From Roseburia sp. (GTDB lineage: Bacteria > Bacillota > Clostridia > Lachnospirales > Lachnospiraceae), in the NCBI GenBank assembly GCA_023662875.1, contig JAMPIG010000014.1, positions 1 through 51,614 of the forward strand: a DNA stretch of 51,614 nucleotides, written 5' to 3'. The translations under genes and the position numbers were made by a program. The notes under the pieces are model-generated. The model made no database searches. It saw only the letters and a list, made by a program, of their open reading frames with translations, and was not told where the DNA came from. The first letter of the stretch is position 1; every line of letters begins with the position of its first letter. Shown here one piece after another: positions 32,255 through 40,826 of the stretch.

Positions 32255-35200
32255 ATGAAGAAACTGTTTCATCATACCAAGCAGCCGTTGGAGAAGTGGT
32301 TTGAATACGAGGATGAGAACTACGAGGCGAGCTATGAGGAGGACGGCGAAGACTACGCGGACGAACCGTCTTATGAGGAGCCGGAAGACTACGCGGACGA
32401 ACCGCCTTATGAGGAGCCGGAAGATTACGCGGACGAACCGCCTTATGAGGAGCCGGAAGACTGCGCGGACGAATCGTCCTGTGAGGAGCCGGAAGACTAC
32501 GCGGACGAATCGTCTTATGAGGAGATGGAAGACTACTCGGGCGAATCGTCATATGTGGAAGATGGCGAATATGAAGAGGATGGCGGGGACGGTCAGGCTT
32601 ATGAGGGCGGGCCGGACAGCGTGGAGGAAGAGTTTTCCGGGGATGTGCAGGTCGATCAGGATGAGATAGGCTACACAGAGGAAGAGGAGGAATATGCCGG
32701 GGACTTTGAGGGCGAGATCAGCTATGCGGAGGAGTCCTATGAGGATGGCGGGGACTTTGAGGGCGAGATCATTTACACAGAAGAGCCGGAAGACTACATT
32801 GGAGAGGAAGAATACGCGGAGAGCGACGGGGATGAAGCGGCGGAGCCTGTTTATGAGGAATATGCCGGGGACTTTGAGGGCGAGGGCGACTATGCGGAGG
32901 AATCCTGCGAGGATGCTGAGGACGAAGCTGCGGCTGGACTGCGGGGGATGTCCGTGATCGACCGTCTGATCGCGTTTACGGGGGTTGCGGTATTGGTGCT
33001 TGCTCTGATTACGGGCGGCGTCTTTATCAGCGGCAGAATAAAGCAGGGCCAGGTGAAAGAGTTTGTCAGCGTCGGTGCGCAGCTGGAGGATATCTCCGTG
33101 ATAGGGGAGGCGGGGCTTCTGGCGGTGGCGGATGCCCGGAAGGCGCAGATTGCAGCTTCTGTGATCGTTGAGGAAAACCGGGAAGAAGAAAACGAGGAAA
33201 ATAAAGCGTATGAGGAGTATGAGGAGACGGACTATTCCCGCCAGGTTACGGTGAAGATGGATATGTCGTCGATTCAGAAGGATCTGAAGATCAAGTTTAC
33301 CAACCAGAAGACGGGAAAGCTGATTGCAAACGTCCCCTTTTCTGTGACGGTAAAGGATCCGGACGGGAAAACCAGTATCTGGTCGGACGACGATATGGAC
33401 GGTATCATCTATAAGAAGGATATAACGGCGGGATCCTACGAGGTGGCGATGGAGAAGCTGACGGATGAGCAATACAGCAAATATTCCATAGACACCGATA
33501 AAAAGAAGGTAAAGGTTAAGAAGGAGATTGCCTACGAAAAGGTAGATGTTGCCAACGAGGTCAAGAAGGAAAGCGAGGTCGACGCGAAGACCGAGGATAC
33601 CGCAAAGAAAGAGGTTGCGGTAGAGTCCGTCATGCAGGACACGGTGGCCTGGGTGGAGAGCAAGGAGGTTGGGAATGTCTATACGGAAGTGACGAAGGAC
33701 ACGATTCCCAATCCGCTGACGCTGGCTTCCCTGCCGAAGAGCTTTCTGCGGATGGATACGCAGGCTGCAATTTCACCGGCTGCGCTGGAGCTGGAGCCGG
33801 GTAAGACAGGGGCGCTGACGGTTGGGGCGTTTGCGCCGTCCCTGAACCAGGGCGAACTTTCTGTAAAAGAAACCGGAAGGGACGTCGAGTGGAGCTCGAA
33901 TCAGAATGCCGTGGCGACGGTCGATCAAAACGGCGTGGTGACGGCGGCGGCGGAGGGCACCGCGACGATCACTTATGCCGCGACGGTAACCTACGAAGTA
34001 CAGAAAACGGATTCGTCTGTCTCTGCGTCCGATCCGGCGGCGGTGACGACGGAAACCAGGACGGAAAAGGTTACCGGTACTTGTGTGGTAACGGTAAAGG
34101 CGGCGAGAGGGGCGCTTTCGCTGACGGTTGATAAGAAGAATGCGACGGTTGTAGTCGGGGGAAGCGCGACGGCGCAGGCCGCGGCGTCCGGCGCGGCGGA
34201 AGGGCAGGAGCTTATTTTCGCGGCGAAGTCGGATCAGGAGACGATAGCGACGGCGGTCGTCGATAACGCCGGAAAGATCACGATTACGGGTGTCGCTGCA
34301 GGTACGGCAAGGATTACGGTTACGGTAAATTATAAGGAGGGGGCGGCGGAGACCGCAGGGACTGCGGTGATTGACGTGGTCGTAGGGGGCAACAAGACAG
34401 TCGCGCTGGAGAAGCAGACCTGTACGGCTTATGTGGCGAATCTTGTCCTGCTGAACGCAACTATCGGAAACGTCTTGGAGCCGGAAGCGTCCGTGACGGC
34501 GGTATCCTCCGACGCAAGTATTCTGAAAGTAACGCTGGGGACGATGAAAACGGAAAACGGCGTTACGACGGTGCCTGTTACGCTGGAGGGATTGAAGGAA
34601 GGCAGTGTCGTATTGACCGTCAAGTGCGTGGAGAACGGCGAAGAGGTACAGGCGGAGTGCGTCGTTACGGTCAAACCCGATCCCAAGCAGGACGTTAAGA
34701 CCGAGCTGAAGGATCAGGACGGAATGCAGGTGTATGTCGTTGAGAACAACGAGTATCGAAAGGCGTTTTACGCAGATTACTTCAAGTTTGAAAAGTTTTA
34801 TATCAGTACCGGAAAAAAGTACACCGGCTGGCAGACTATCGACGGAAAGGTATATTACTTTAACGCTGACGGAGAAAAGCTGACCGGGGAGCAGGTCATC
34901 CAGGGCGCAAAGTATAATTTCGCAAGCGACGGGGCGCTGATTCAGGGGAACGGACTGCCGGGTATCGATGTCTCGAAATGGAACGGGACGATCGACTGGG
35001 CGGCGGTTAAGAATTCCGGCGTGGATTATGTGATCATTCGCTGCGGCTACAGGGGCTCTTCGGCGGGGAAGCTGGTGGAGGATCCCAAGTTTACAACCAA
35101 TATCAAGGGGGCGACGGCAGCAGGACTGAAGGTCGGCATCTACTTTTTCACCCAGGCGGTGGACGAGAGAGAGGCGGTGGAAGAGGCCTCGATGGTGCTG

Positions 35201-35545
35201 GAGCAGATCAGGAATTATAAGATATCCTACCCGGTGTTTTTGGACGTCGAATCCAGCGGCGGCCGTGCAGACTCGATCAGTAAGGAGACAAGAACGGCCG
35301 TCTGCAAGGCGTTTTGCCAGACTATCCAGAACGCGGGTTATACAGCGGGCATCTACGCCAACAAGCATTGGCTGGAGACCAAAATCAACGCCGGGGAGCT
35401 GAACGCTTATAAGATCTGGCTGGCGCAGTACGCGACGCGGCCTACCTACACCGGGAAATACGACATCTGGCAGTACCGCTCCACCGGTAAGGTAACCGGT
35501 ATCAGCGGGAATGTGGATTTGAACCTGAGTTATATGGGATATTAG
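32255..35545 (+). CDS. Membrane-anchored GH25 muramidase with Ig-like and wall-binding repeats
   Basis: A 1096-residue modular protein. Residues 1-230 are very acidic with repeats of EEPEDYADE; one helix follows (about 235-258, LIAFTGVAVLVLALITGG), so the acidic part should be cytoplasmic. Outside come a prealbumin-like domain (about 330-425), bacterial Ig-like (BIG_2 type) domains (about 505-810), two choline/glucan-binding-type repeats (TGWQTIDGKVYYFNADGEKL, about 845-890), and a C-terminal GH25 domain from [15 protein letters not shown]25 catalytic cues FLDVE and GNVDLN are present, so it should cut peptidoglycan as a lysozyme. ATG 32255 is chosen because the longer frame reads into the repeat. 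A shorter paralogue is at 37746. Confidence 0.87.
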   Translation: MKKLFHHTKQPLEKWFEYEDENYEASYEEDGEDYADEPSYEEPEDYADEPPYEEPEDYADEPPYEEPEDCADESSCEEPEDYADESSYEEMEDYSGESSYVEDGEYEEDGGDGQAYEGGPDSVEEEFSGDVQVDQDEIGYTEEEEEYAGDFEGEISYAEESYEDGGDFEGEIIYTEEPEDYIGEEEYAESDGDEAAEPVYEEYAGDFEGEGDYAEESCEDAEDEAAAGLRGMSVIDRLIAFTGVAVLVLALITGGVFISGRIKQGQVKEFVSVGAQLEDISVIGEAGLLAVADARKAQIAASVIVEENREEENEENKAYEEYEETDYSRQVTVKMDMSSIQKDLKIKFTNQKTGKLIANVPFSVTVKDPDGKTSIWSDDDMDGIIYKKDITAGSYEVAMEKLTDEQYSKYSIDTDKKKVKVKKEIAYEKVDVANEVKKESEVDAKTEDTAKKEVAVESVMQDTVAWVESKEVGNVYTEVTKDTIPNPLTLASLPKSFLRMDTQAAISPAALELEPGKTGALTVGAFAPSLNQGELSVKETGRDVEWSSNQNAVATVDQNGVVTAAAEGTATITYAATVTYEVQKTDSSVSASDPAAVTTETRTEKVTGTCVVTVKAARGALSLTVDKKNATVVVGGSATAQAAASGAAEGQELIFAAKSDQETIATAVVDNAGKITITGVAAGTARITVTVNYKEGAAETAGTAVIDVVVGGNKTVALEKQTCTAYVANLVLLNATIGNVLEPEASVTAVSSDASILKVTLGTMKTENGVTTVPVTLEGLKEGSVVLTVKCVENGEEVQAECVVTVKPDPKQDVKTELKDQDGMQVYVVENNEYRKAFYADYFKFEKFYISTGKKYTGWQTIDGKVYYFNADGEKLTGEQVIQGAKYNFASDGALIQGNGLPGIDVSKWNGTIDWAAVKNSGVDYVIIRCGYRGSSAGKLVEDPKFTTNIKGATAAGLKVGIYFFTQAVDEREAVEEASMVLEQIRNYKISYPVFLDVESSGGRADSISKETRTAVCKAFCQTIQNAGYTAGIYANKHWLETKINAGELNAYKIWLAQYATRPTYTGKYDIWQYRSTGKVTGISGNVDLNLSYMGY

Positions 35546-35597
35546 TGTTGATCGGTTGTCTTAAGGAATACACAATGTTTTTTAAGAATAAAAGTGT

Positions 35598-35626
35598 TTG
35601 GAAATACGTGGAAAGTGTGATATGAT
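35598..35626 (+). promoter_or_regulatory. Promoter of the rmlB operon
   Basis: TTGGAA (35598-35603) and TATGAT (35621-35626) are 17 bases apart. The leader up to the ATG at 35720 contains a GC-rich hairpin closed by CCGCAT (about 35636) and ATGCGG (about 35687). Confidence 0.62.
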
Positions 35627-35719
35627 AGAAACAACCGCATCCGGCTCCCGCCGGCGGGGGTAACTTCGGCGGAAAACAGGCGGATAATGCGGAAATACTG
35701 CTTAAGAGAGGTTTCTTCT

Positions 35720-36805
35720 ATGAGAACTTATCTGGTAACCGGAGGCGCGGGCTTTATCGGCTCCAATTATATTCATTATATGTTTCGGAAGTACGGCGAT
35801 GAGATTCGGATCATCAATGTGGACGCGCTGACCTACGCGGGAAACCTGGAAAATCTGAAGGATATTGAAAAACGTCCGAATTACAGCTTTGTCAGGGCGA
35901 ACATCTGCGACAAGGAAGCGATCCAGGCGGTCTTTAGGGAAAACGATATCGACCGGGTCGTCCACTTTGCCGCGGAAAGCCATGTGGACAGGAGCATCCG
36001 GGAACCGGAGGTTTTCGTGAGGACGAACGTGCTGGGGACGGCGGTTATGCTGAACTGCGCCAGAGAGGCCTGGGAGCTGCCGGACGGAAGCTACCGGCCG
36101 GACAAAAAATTCCTGCATGTCTCCACGGACGAGGTTTACGGTTCTCTGCCGGAGGATGACAACGCCTTCTTTTACGAGACGTCGCCCTATTCGCCCCACA
36201 GTCCTTATTCCGCCAGCAAGGCCGGGGCGGATATGCTGGTGAAGGCTTATATGGATACCTATCATTTCCCGGCGAATATTACGAACTGCTCCAATAATTA
36301 CGGCCCTTATCAGTTCCCGGAGAAGCTGATCCCGCTGATTATCAACAATGCGCTTCAGGGAAAGAAGCTTCCGGTCTATGGCGACGGGAAAAACGTCAGG
36401 GACTGGCTGTATGTGGAGGATCACGCGAAGGCCATCGACATGGTACAGGAGCAGGGAAGGCTGTTTGAGACCTATAACGTAGGCGGCCATAACGAAAAAC
36501 AGAATATAGAGATCGTTCGGACGATTCTGGAGGTTTTACAGGAGGTGCTGCCGGAGGGGGATCCCAGAAAAGCGGCAGTCAACGAGGACTTGATTACCTA
36601 CGTGGAGGATCGGAAGGGGCACGACAGGAGATACGCTATCGCGCCGGACAAGATCCGGAAGGAAATCGGCTGGGAGCCGGAGACCATGTTCCGGGAGGGA
36701 ATCCGCAAGACGATCCGCTGGTATTTCGAGCATGAGGAATGGATGAAAAACATGACAAGCGGCGACTACCAGAAATATTACAGCGAGATGTATGAAAACA
36801 GATAA
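35720..36805 (+). CDS. rmlB: dTDP-glucose 4,6-dehydratase
   Basis: A 361-residue extended SDR enzyme. NAD-binding TGGAGFIGSN is at residues 7-16, then NVDALTYAGNLENL, HFAAESHVDRSI, HVSTDEVYG with the catalytic T-D-E, SPYSASKAGAD with the Y-x-x-x-K pair, and NNYGPYQFPEKLIPL. This is RmlB/RfbB, which turns dTDP-glucose into dTDP-4-keto-6-deoxyglucose. ATG 35720 follows GAGAGG; an ATG at 35687 lacks a site. It leads a unit with rmlA, a GH25 gene and rmlC. Its product is shared by RmlC and WecE. A stem-loop separates it from rmlA. Confidence 0.95.
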   Translation: MRTYLVTGGAGFIGSNYIHYMFRKYGDEIRIINVDALTYAGNLENLKDIEKRPNYSFVRANICDKEAIQAVFRENDIDRVVHFAAESHVDRSIREPEVFVRTNVLGTAVMLNCAREAWELPDGSYRPDKKFLHVSTDEVYGSLPEDDNAFFYETSPYSPHSPYSASKAGADMLVKAYMDTYHFPANITNCSNNYGPYQFPEKLIPLIINNALQGKKLPVYGDGKNVRDWLYVEDHAKAIDMVQEQGRLFETYNVGGHNEKQNIEIVRTILEVLQEVLPEGDPRKAAVNEDLITYVEDRKGHDRRYAIAPDKIRKEIGWEPETMFREGIRKTIRWYFEHEEWMKNMTSGDYQKYYSEMYENR

Positions 36806-36815
36806 GAAACCGAAA

Positions 36816-36843
36816 AATGGGAACGATGTAAGTCGTTCCCATT
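36816..36843 (+). promoter_or_regulatory. Stem-loop between rmlB and rmlA
   Basis: A perfect 11-bp stem (aatgggaacga 36816-36826, tcgttcccatt 36833-36843) has a 6-base loop. No T-run follows, so it is more likely an mRNA processing or stability element than a terminator. Confidence 0.45.
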
Positions 36844-36886
36844 CGGTGTGCAAAGAGGACGGACTTTTTGCGGAAAGAGAGGGTTT

Positions 36887-37756
36887 ATGAAGGGTATTAT
36901 TTTAGCCGGAGGCTCCGGGACAAGACTGTATCCGCTGACAAAGGCGATTTCCAAGCAGATCATGCCGATCTATGATAAGCCGATGATCTATTATCCACTT
37001 TCCACGCTGATGCTGGCAGGGATTCGGGAGATTCTGATTATCTCCACGCCCAGGGATCTGCCTGTGTTCGAGGAACTGCTGGGGGACGGCGCTCAGCTGG
37101 GGATGGAGTTTTCCTACGCGGTACAGGAGAGTCCCAGGGGTCTGGCGGACGCGTTTATTATCGGCGCGGATTTTATCGGCAATGACCGGGTTGCGCTGGT
37201 GCTGGGGGACAATATTTTTTACGGACAGAGCTTTTCCAGAGTGCTGAGGGAGGTGGCGTCCAGAGAGAGCGGGGCTACGATTTTCGGCTATTATGTGCGG
37301 GATCCCAGGGAGTACGGCGTAGTGGAATTCGATGAAAACGGGAAGGCTGTCTCTATTGAGGAGAAGCCGGAGCGGCCGAAGAGCAATTACGCGGTGCCGG
37401 GGCTGTACTTTTACGACAACGATGTAGTGGAGATCGCCCGGAACGTAAAGCCCTCCGCCCGGGGCGAGATTGAGATTACTTCCGTAAACAACGAGTATCT
37501 TGAGAGGGGCTCGCTTTATGTGGAGACGCTGGGGCGGGGCTTTGCCTGGCTGGATACGGGGAACCATGACGCTCTGTTGGACGCGGCGGATTTTGTGGCG
37601 GCCTTCCAGAAGAGGCAGGGGCTGTATATTTCCTGTATCGAGGAGATTGCGTACAAGGGAGGCTTTATCGATCGGGAGCAGCTGCTGAAGCTGGCGGAGC
37701 CGTTGATGAAGACAAATTACGGGAAGTATCTGGTAGAGGTGGCGAATGGACTCTAG
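36887..37756 (+). CDS. rmlA: Glucose-1-phosphate thymidylyltransferase
   Basis: A 289-residue nucleotidyltransferase, the usual RmlA length. The active-site start is [17 protein letters not shown], then [64 protein letters not shown], and [15 protein letters not shown]. It makes dTDP-glucose from dTTP and glucose-1-phosphate, the entry step for RmlB. ATG 36887 is chosen over 36848 because RmlA proteins start at MKG and AGAGGG lies just upstream. The last 11 bases overlap the start of the GH25 gene. Confidence 0.95.
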   Translation: MKGIILAGGSGTRLYPLTKAISKQIMPIYDKPMIYYPLSTLMLAGIREILIISTPRDLPVFEELLGDGAQLGMEFSYAVQESPRGLADAFIIGADFIGNDRVALVLGDNIFYGQSFSRVLREVASRESGATIFGYYVRDPREYGVVEFDENGKAVSIEEKPERPKSNYAVPGLYFYDNDVVEIARNVKPSARGEIEITSVNNEYLERGSLYVETLGRGFAWLDTGNHDALLDAADFVAAFQKRQGLYISCIEEIAYKGGFIDREQLLKLAEPLMKTNYGKYLVEVANGL

Positions 37757-38999
37757 GCTGCGCAGATTGACAATTTTGTCCTGCATGGCGGGAATCCTTC
37801 TGGTGGCGCTGCTGGTTCTTTATATCAACCGTGAGGAGGACAGGTCTCCCCGGGAGACGGAAAGCCCGGAGGAGAGCGGGCCGACGGAAGAGGCGGAAAC
37901 GAGGGAGGATGGGCAGATCGGGGATGACCTGTCGGCATTTTTAAAGGACAATACCTTTTTTGATCAGGAAATCAATCCGATTCTGGAGGCCAGGGAAGAG
38001 GCGTCCAGACTTTCTCTGGTAGTGACGTCCGTGGAGAAGGATCTGCGGATCCAGATTGTGAACCCGGAGGGGGAGCCGGTGACCGGGGAGAGCTTTTTTG
38101 TCAGGCTGGACGGAGTTGGCGAGTACAAGGATCTGGATAAGGACGGAGTGATTTACATCGGCGATCTGTCGGCGGGAGAGTACTATGTAGAGCTTCTGCC
38201 GTTAGAGGGCTATCGCGTGCCGGTGAATGAGACCAGGGTTCGGGTTAAGGATAAGGTAGAGTACCTTGCCATCGACGATATTTCCCTGCTGTTGAAGACC
38301 GAGGCGGATATCGACGCGGAGGCGGAGGATACCGCTGTGGCGGACGCGCTGTCCGACGCGGATAAATCGGAGATCAAGAAGATGCAGACGACCACGGGAA
38401 ATTCCAGGCTGGGGATCGATGTGTCAAAGTGGAACGGAGAGATCGACTGGGATAAGGTTCGCAACGCGGGAGTGGAGTACGCTATCGTCCGCGCGGGCTA
38501 CCGGGGGTCTGTGACGGGAAGTCTGGTGGAGGATCCCTTCTTTGCCGCCAATATGAAGGGGGCGGCAGCCAGCGGCGTACAGACGGGAGTCTATTTTTTT
38601 ACACAGGCTGTAAACGAAGTGGAAGCCGTCGAGGAGGCCTCCGCGGTGATTCAGCTGGTGCGGGAGTATAAGCTGGATTTTCCGATTTTCATCGATACGG
38701 AAGGGGCGGGAGGAAACGGCCGGGCGGACGATCTGGACGCGGATACCAGGACGCTGGTCTGCGAGGCTTTCTGCCGAACGATTGAGAACGCCGGGTATGA
38801 GGCGGGCGTATATGCCAGCCGCAACTGGTATAACAACCGTCTGCACACGGACAGACTGGATAACGATTACTGCATCTGGCTCGCGGAGTACCGCAGCGTT
38901 CCCCTGTATCAGGGTTATTACCAGATCTGGCAGTATACGTCGAAGGGAAAGGTAGACGGTATCTCCGGGAATGTGGATATGAATATAAGCTACTACTAG
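37746..38999 (+). CDS. Membrane-anchored GH25 muramidase, short form
   Basis: A 417-residue protein with an N-terminal membrane anchor (about residues 8-27), an acidic linker, a prealbumin-like domain (about 85-165, [18 protein letters not shown]...[21 protein letters not shown]), and a C-terminal GH25 domain from [13 protein letters not shown] (about 220-417). Cues FIDTE and GNVDMN fit the GH25 active site. Domain order matches the C-terminal half of the 1096-residue protein at 32255 without Ig-like and wall-binding repeats, so the two are paralogues. The ATG overlaps rmlA by 11 bases, and rmlC follows after 86 bases, so a muramidase is co-expressed with sugar-nucleotide genes. Confidence 0.87.
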   Translation: MDSRLRRLTILSCMAGILLVALLVLYINREEDRSPRETESPEESGPTEEAETREDGQIGDDLSAFLKDNTFFDQEINPILEAREEASRLSLVVTSVEKDLRIQIVNPEGEPVTGESFFVRLDGVGEYKDLDKDGVIYIGDLSAGEYYVELLPLEGYRVPVNETRVRVKDKVEYLAIDDISLLLKTEADIDAEAEDTAVADALSDADKSEIKKMQTTTGNSRLGIDVSKWNGEIDWDKVRNAGVEYAIVRAGYRGSVTGSLVEDPFFAANMKGAAASGVQTGVYFFTQAVNEVEAVEEASAVIQLVREYKLDFPIFIDTEGAGGNGRADDLDADTRTLVCEAFCRTIENAGYEAGVYASRNWYNNRLHTDRLDNDYCIWLAEYRSVPLYQGYYQIWQYTSKGKVDGISGNVDMNISYY

Positions 39000-39085
39000 A
39001 AAATCAAGAGGGTAGCAGCTTGGCGAAAAATCAGGGAGCGCGAAGCGCGGAAAAGATTTGCGGCGGAAGAGAGGAGAGGGATAAG

Positions 39086-39634
39086 ATGGGGAAAATAACA
39101 GTGGAAACCTGCGAGATAGAGGGGCTGAAAGTGATTACGCCCGTCGTTCATGGAGACGCCAGGGGATATTTTTATGAATCTTATCACTATGAAGCCTATA
39201 AGGAGGCTGGAATTTCGGATGTCTTTGTGCAGGACAACCAGTCTGCGTCGAAAAGAGGGGTGCTGAGGGGGCTCCATTTTCAGATCGAGCATCCCCAGGC
39301 GAAGCTGGTACGGGTGATTAAGGGAGAGGTGTTCGATGTGGCGGTGGATCTGCGGAAGGGCTCTGCTACCTACGGAAAGTGGCATGGAGTTCTGCTCTCG
39401 GAGGAGAATAAAAAGCAGTTTTATGTGCCGAAGAATTTTGCCCACGGTTTCCTGGTGCTTTCGGACTACGCGGAATTCTGTTATAAGTGTACGGATTTTT
39501 ATCATCCGGGCGACGAGGGCGGAATTATTTACAACGATCCGGCCATCGGCGTGGAGTGGCCGATTCCGGAGGGGATGGAGCTGATCTTCTCCGAGCGGGA
39601 CACGAAATGGGGCGGAATCGACGGCCTGATGTAA
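39086..39634 (+). CDS. rmlC: dTDP-4-dehydrorhamnose 3,5-epimerase
   Basis: A 182-residue cupin-fold epimerase of normal length. Diagnostic blocks are HGDARGYFYESYHYEAY, FVQDNQSASKRGVLRGLHFQ with the catalytic-region histidine, KLVRVIKGEVFDVAVDLR, FYVPKNFAHGFLVLSD and YKCTDFYHPGDEGGI. It epimerises C3 and C5 of dTDP-4-keto-6-deoxyglucose. ATG 39086 follows GAGGAGAGGG, and the extension from 39020 is rejected. The last step to dTDP-rhamnose needs RmlD, which is absent from the window. Confidence 0.95.
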   Translation: MGKITVETCEIEGLKVITPVVHGDARGYFYESYHYEAYKEAGISDVFVQDNQSASKRGVLRGLHFQIEHPQAKLVRVIKGEVFDVAVDLRKGSATYGKWHGVLLSEENKKQFYVPKNFAHGFLVLSDYAEFCYKCTDFYHPGDEGGIIYNDPAIGVEWPIPEGMELIFSERDTKWGGIDGLM

Positions 39635-39753
39635 GAAAGCGAGTTTTCCTGCGGGGGAAAGCTTCCTGATCGAGGAAATGTTTGGGAGGCGAATACTGAA
39701 TGGATGCCCAAGAGGGGTGTTTACACACCCTCTTATGAAGCGGGCAGGGGGTA

Positions 39754-39778
39754 TAAGAATCTGTCAAACAGGTTCTTA
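39754..39778 (+). promoter_or_regulatory. Stem-loops between rmlC and wzm
   Basis: An 11-bp stem (taagaatctgt 39754-39764, acaggttctta 39768-39778, one G-U pair) has a 3-base loop. A shorter AAGAGGG/CCCTCTT hairpin lies just before it (about 39709-39733). No T-run follows either one. They may mark an mRNA processing point; no promoter is clear in the 193-base gap. Confidence 0.4.
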
Positions 39779-39827
39779 TGGATCGCTGCAGTACGCGGGA
39801 CAGCTGTGAAAAGAAACGGGGAGTAGC

Positions 39828-40814
39828 ATGAAGATAAGCAGGAAGGGCGGAACTGCCATATTTTCCCTCATGGGACTGGCGCTGGCGGTCATGATCATCA
39901 TACATCAGAATCCGGGGCCGGATGTGGATCCGCAGCTGGAGCTGGTCAAGAAAATCATATCCTGCGCGGCGATTCTGGCCGCCTGCCTCATCTTTGCGAA
40001 GTGGTACGAAAAGTTCACGACGCTTCCGGCGGAATTGTTCCAGAACAGGCATCTGATCTGGAAGTTGGCAAAGAATGATTTCAAAAAGCGCTATGCCGGT
40101 TCTTATATGGGGGCAGTGTGGGCCATGGTTCAGCCGGTGGTAACGGTTGCCATGTATTATATTGTCTTTGACAAGATCATGGGAAACGGGATCAACCGGG
40201 GGACGGGGGACGTTCCCTTCGTGCTCTTTCTGACTGCGGGCTTGGTACCCTGGTTTTACTTCAGCGAGGCGCTGAACAACGGGACGAACGCCATGCTGGA
40301 GTACAATTATCTGGTCAAGAAGGTCGTCTTTAAGATCAGTATCCTGCCGATTATCAAGATTATCGCGGCCACCTTCATCCATGTGTTTTTTGTCCTTGTG
40401 ATGCTGATCGTTGCGGCGTGCTACGGCTACTATCCCACGGTTTATACGCTTCAGATCTTTTATTACAGCGCCTGTCTGTTTATTTTTGTTCTGGCGCTCT
40501 GCTATACGACCTGCTCCATTGTGGTTTTTTTCAGGGATTTATCCCAGATTATCAATATCGCGCTGCAGATCGGTATGTGGGCGACTCCCATACTCTGGAA
40601 TATAGACAATCTGAGCGCAAAGTGGGTGGTGATTTTGAAGCTGAACCCGCTGGTGTATATCGTGAACGGGTATCGGAGCGCAATCTGCGAAAAGCAGTGG
40701 TTTTTCCAGGACTTTTTCTCCACCATGTATTTTTGGATTGTCACGGTGATTCTGTTCGGGCTGGGCGCGGCGGTGTTTAAGAGGCTGAAGGTACATTTTG
40801 CGGATGTGCTGTAA
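39828..40814 (+). CDS. wzm: ABC-2 polysaccharide export permease (Wzm/TagG-like)
   Basis: A 328-residue permease. The canonical part begins near residue 75 with LIWKLAKNDFKKRYAGSYMG and continues with AVWAMVQPVVTVAMYYIVF, FLTAGLVPWFYFSEALNNG, LVKKVVFKISILP and a last block FKRLKVHFADVL, as in Wzm and TagG. These export complete lipid-linked polysaccharide or teichoic acid with an ATPase partner (the wzt-like gene at 42385). An N-terminal extension of about 75 residues adds two extra helices (about 10-27 and 41-58) not found in standard Wzm. GGGGAG lies five bases before ATG 39828. Gene order wzm, GT-C gene, wzt is unusual because wzm and wzt normally touch. Confidence 0.87.
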   Translation: MKISRKGGTAIFSLMGLALAVMIIIHQNPGPDVDPQLELVKKIISCAAILAACLIFAKWYEKFTTLPAELFQNRHLIWKLAKNDFKKRYAGSYMGAVWAMVQPVVTVAMYYIVFDKIMGNGINRGTGDVPFVLFLTAGLVPWFYFSEALNNGTNAMLEYNYLVKKVVFKISILPIIKIIAATFIHVFFVLVMLIVAACYGYYPTVYTLQIFYYSACLFIFVLALCYTTCSIVVFFRDLSQIINIALQIGMWATPILWNIDNLSAKWVVILKLNPLVYIVNGYRSAICEKQWFFQDFFSTMYFWIVTVILFGLGAAVFKRLKVHFADVL

Positions 40815-40826
40815 GGAAGGGGCGTT

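Noticed and set aside
33773-35368. A 531-codon open frame on the minus strand opposite the large GH25 gene
   Set aside because: It is a shadow of a strongly coding plus-strand gene with recognisable domains; its translation is Arg- and His-rich without family features.
36816-36843. Stem-loop after rmlB considered as an intrinsic terminator
   Set aside because: There is no T-run after the stem, and rmlA follows closely and has no evident promoter of its own.
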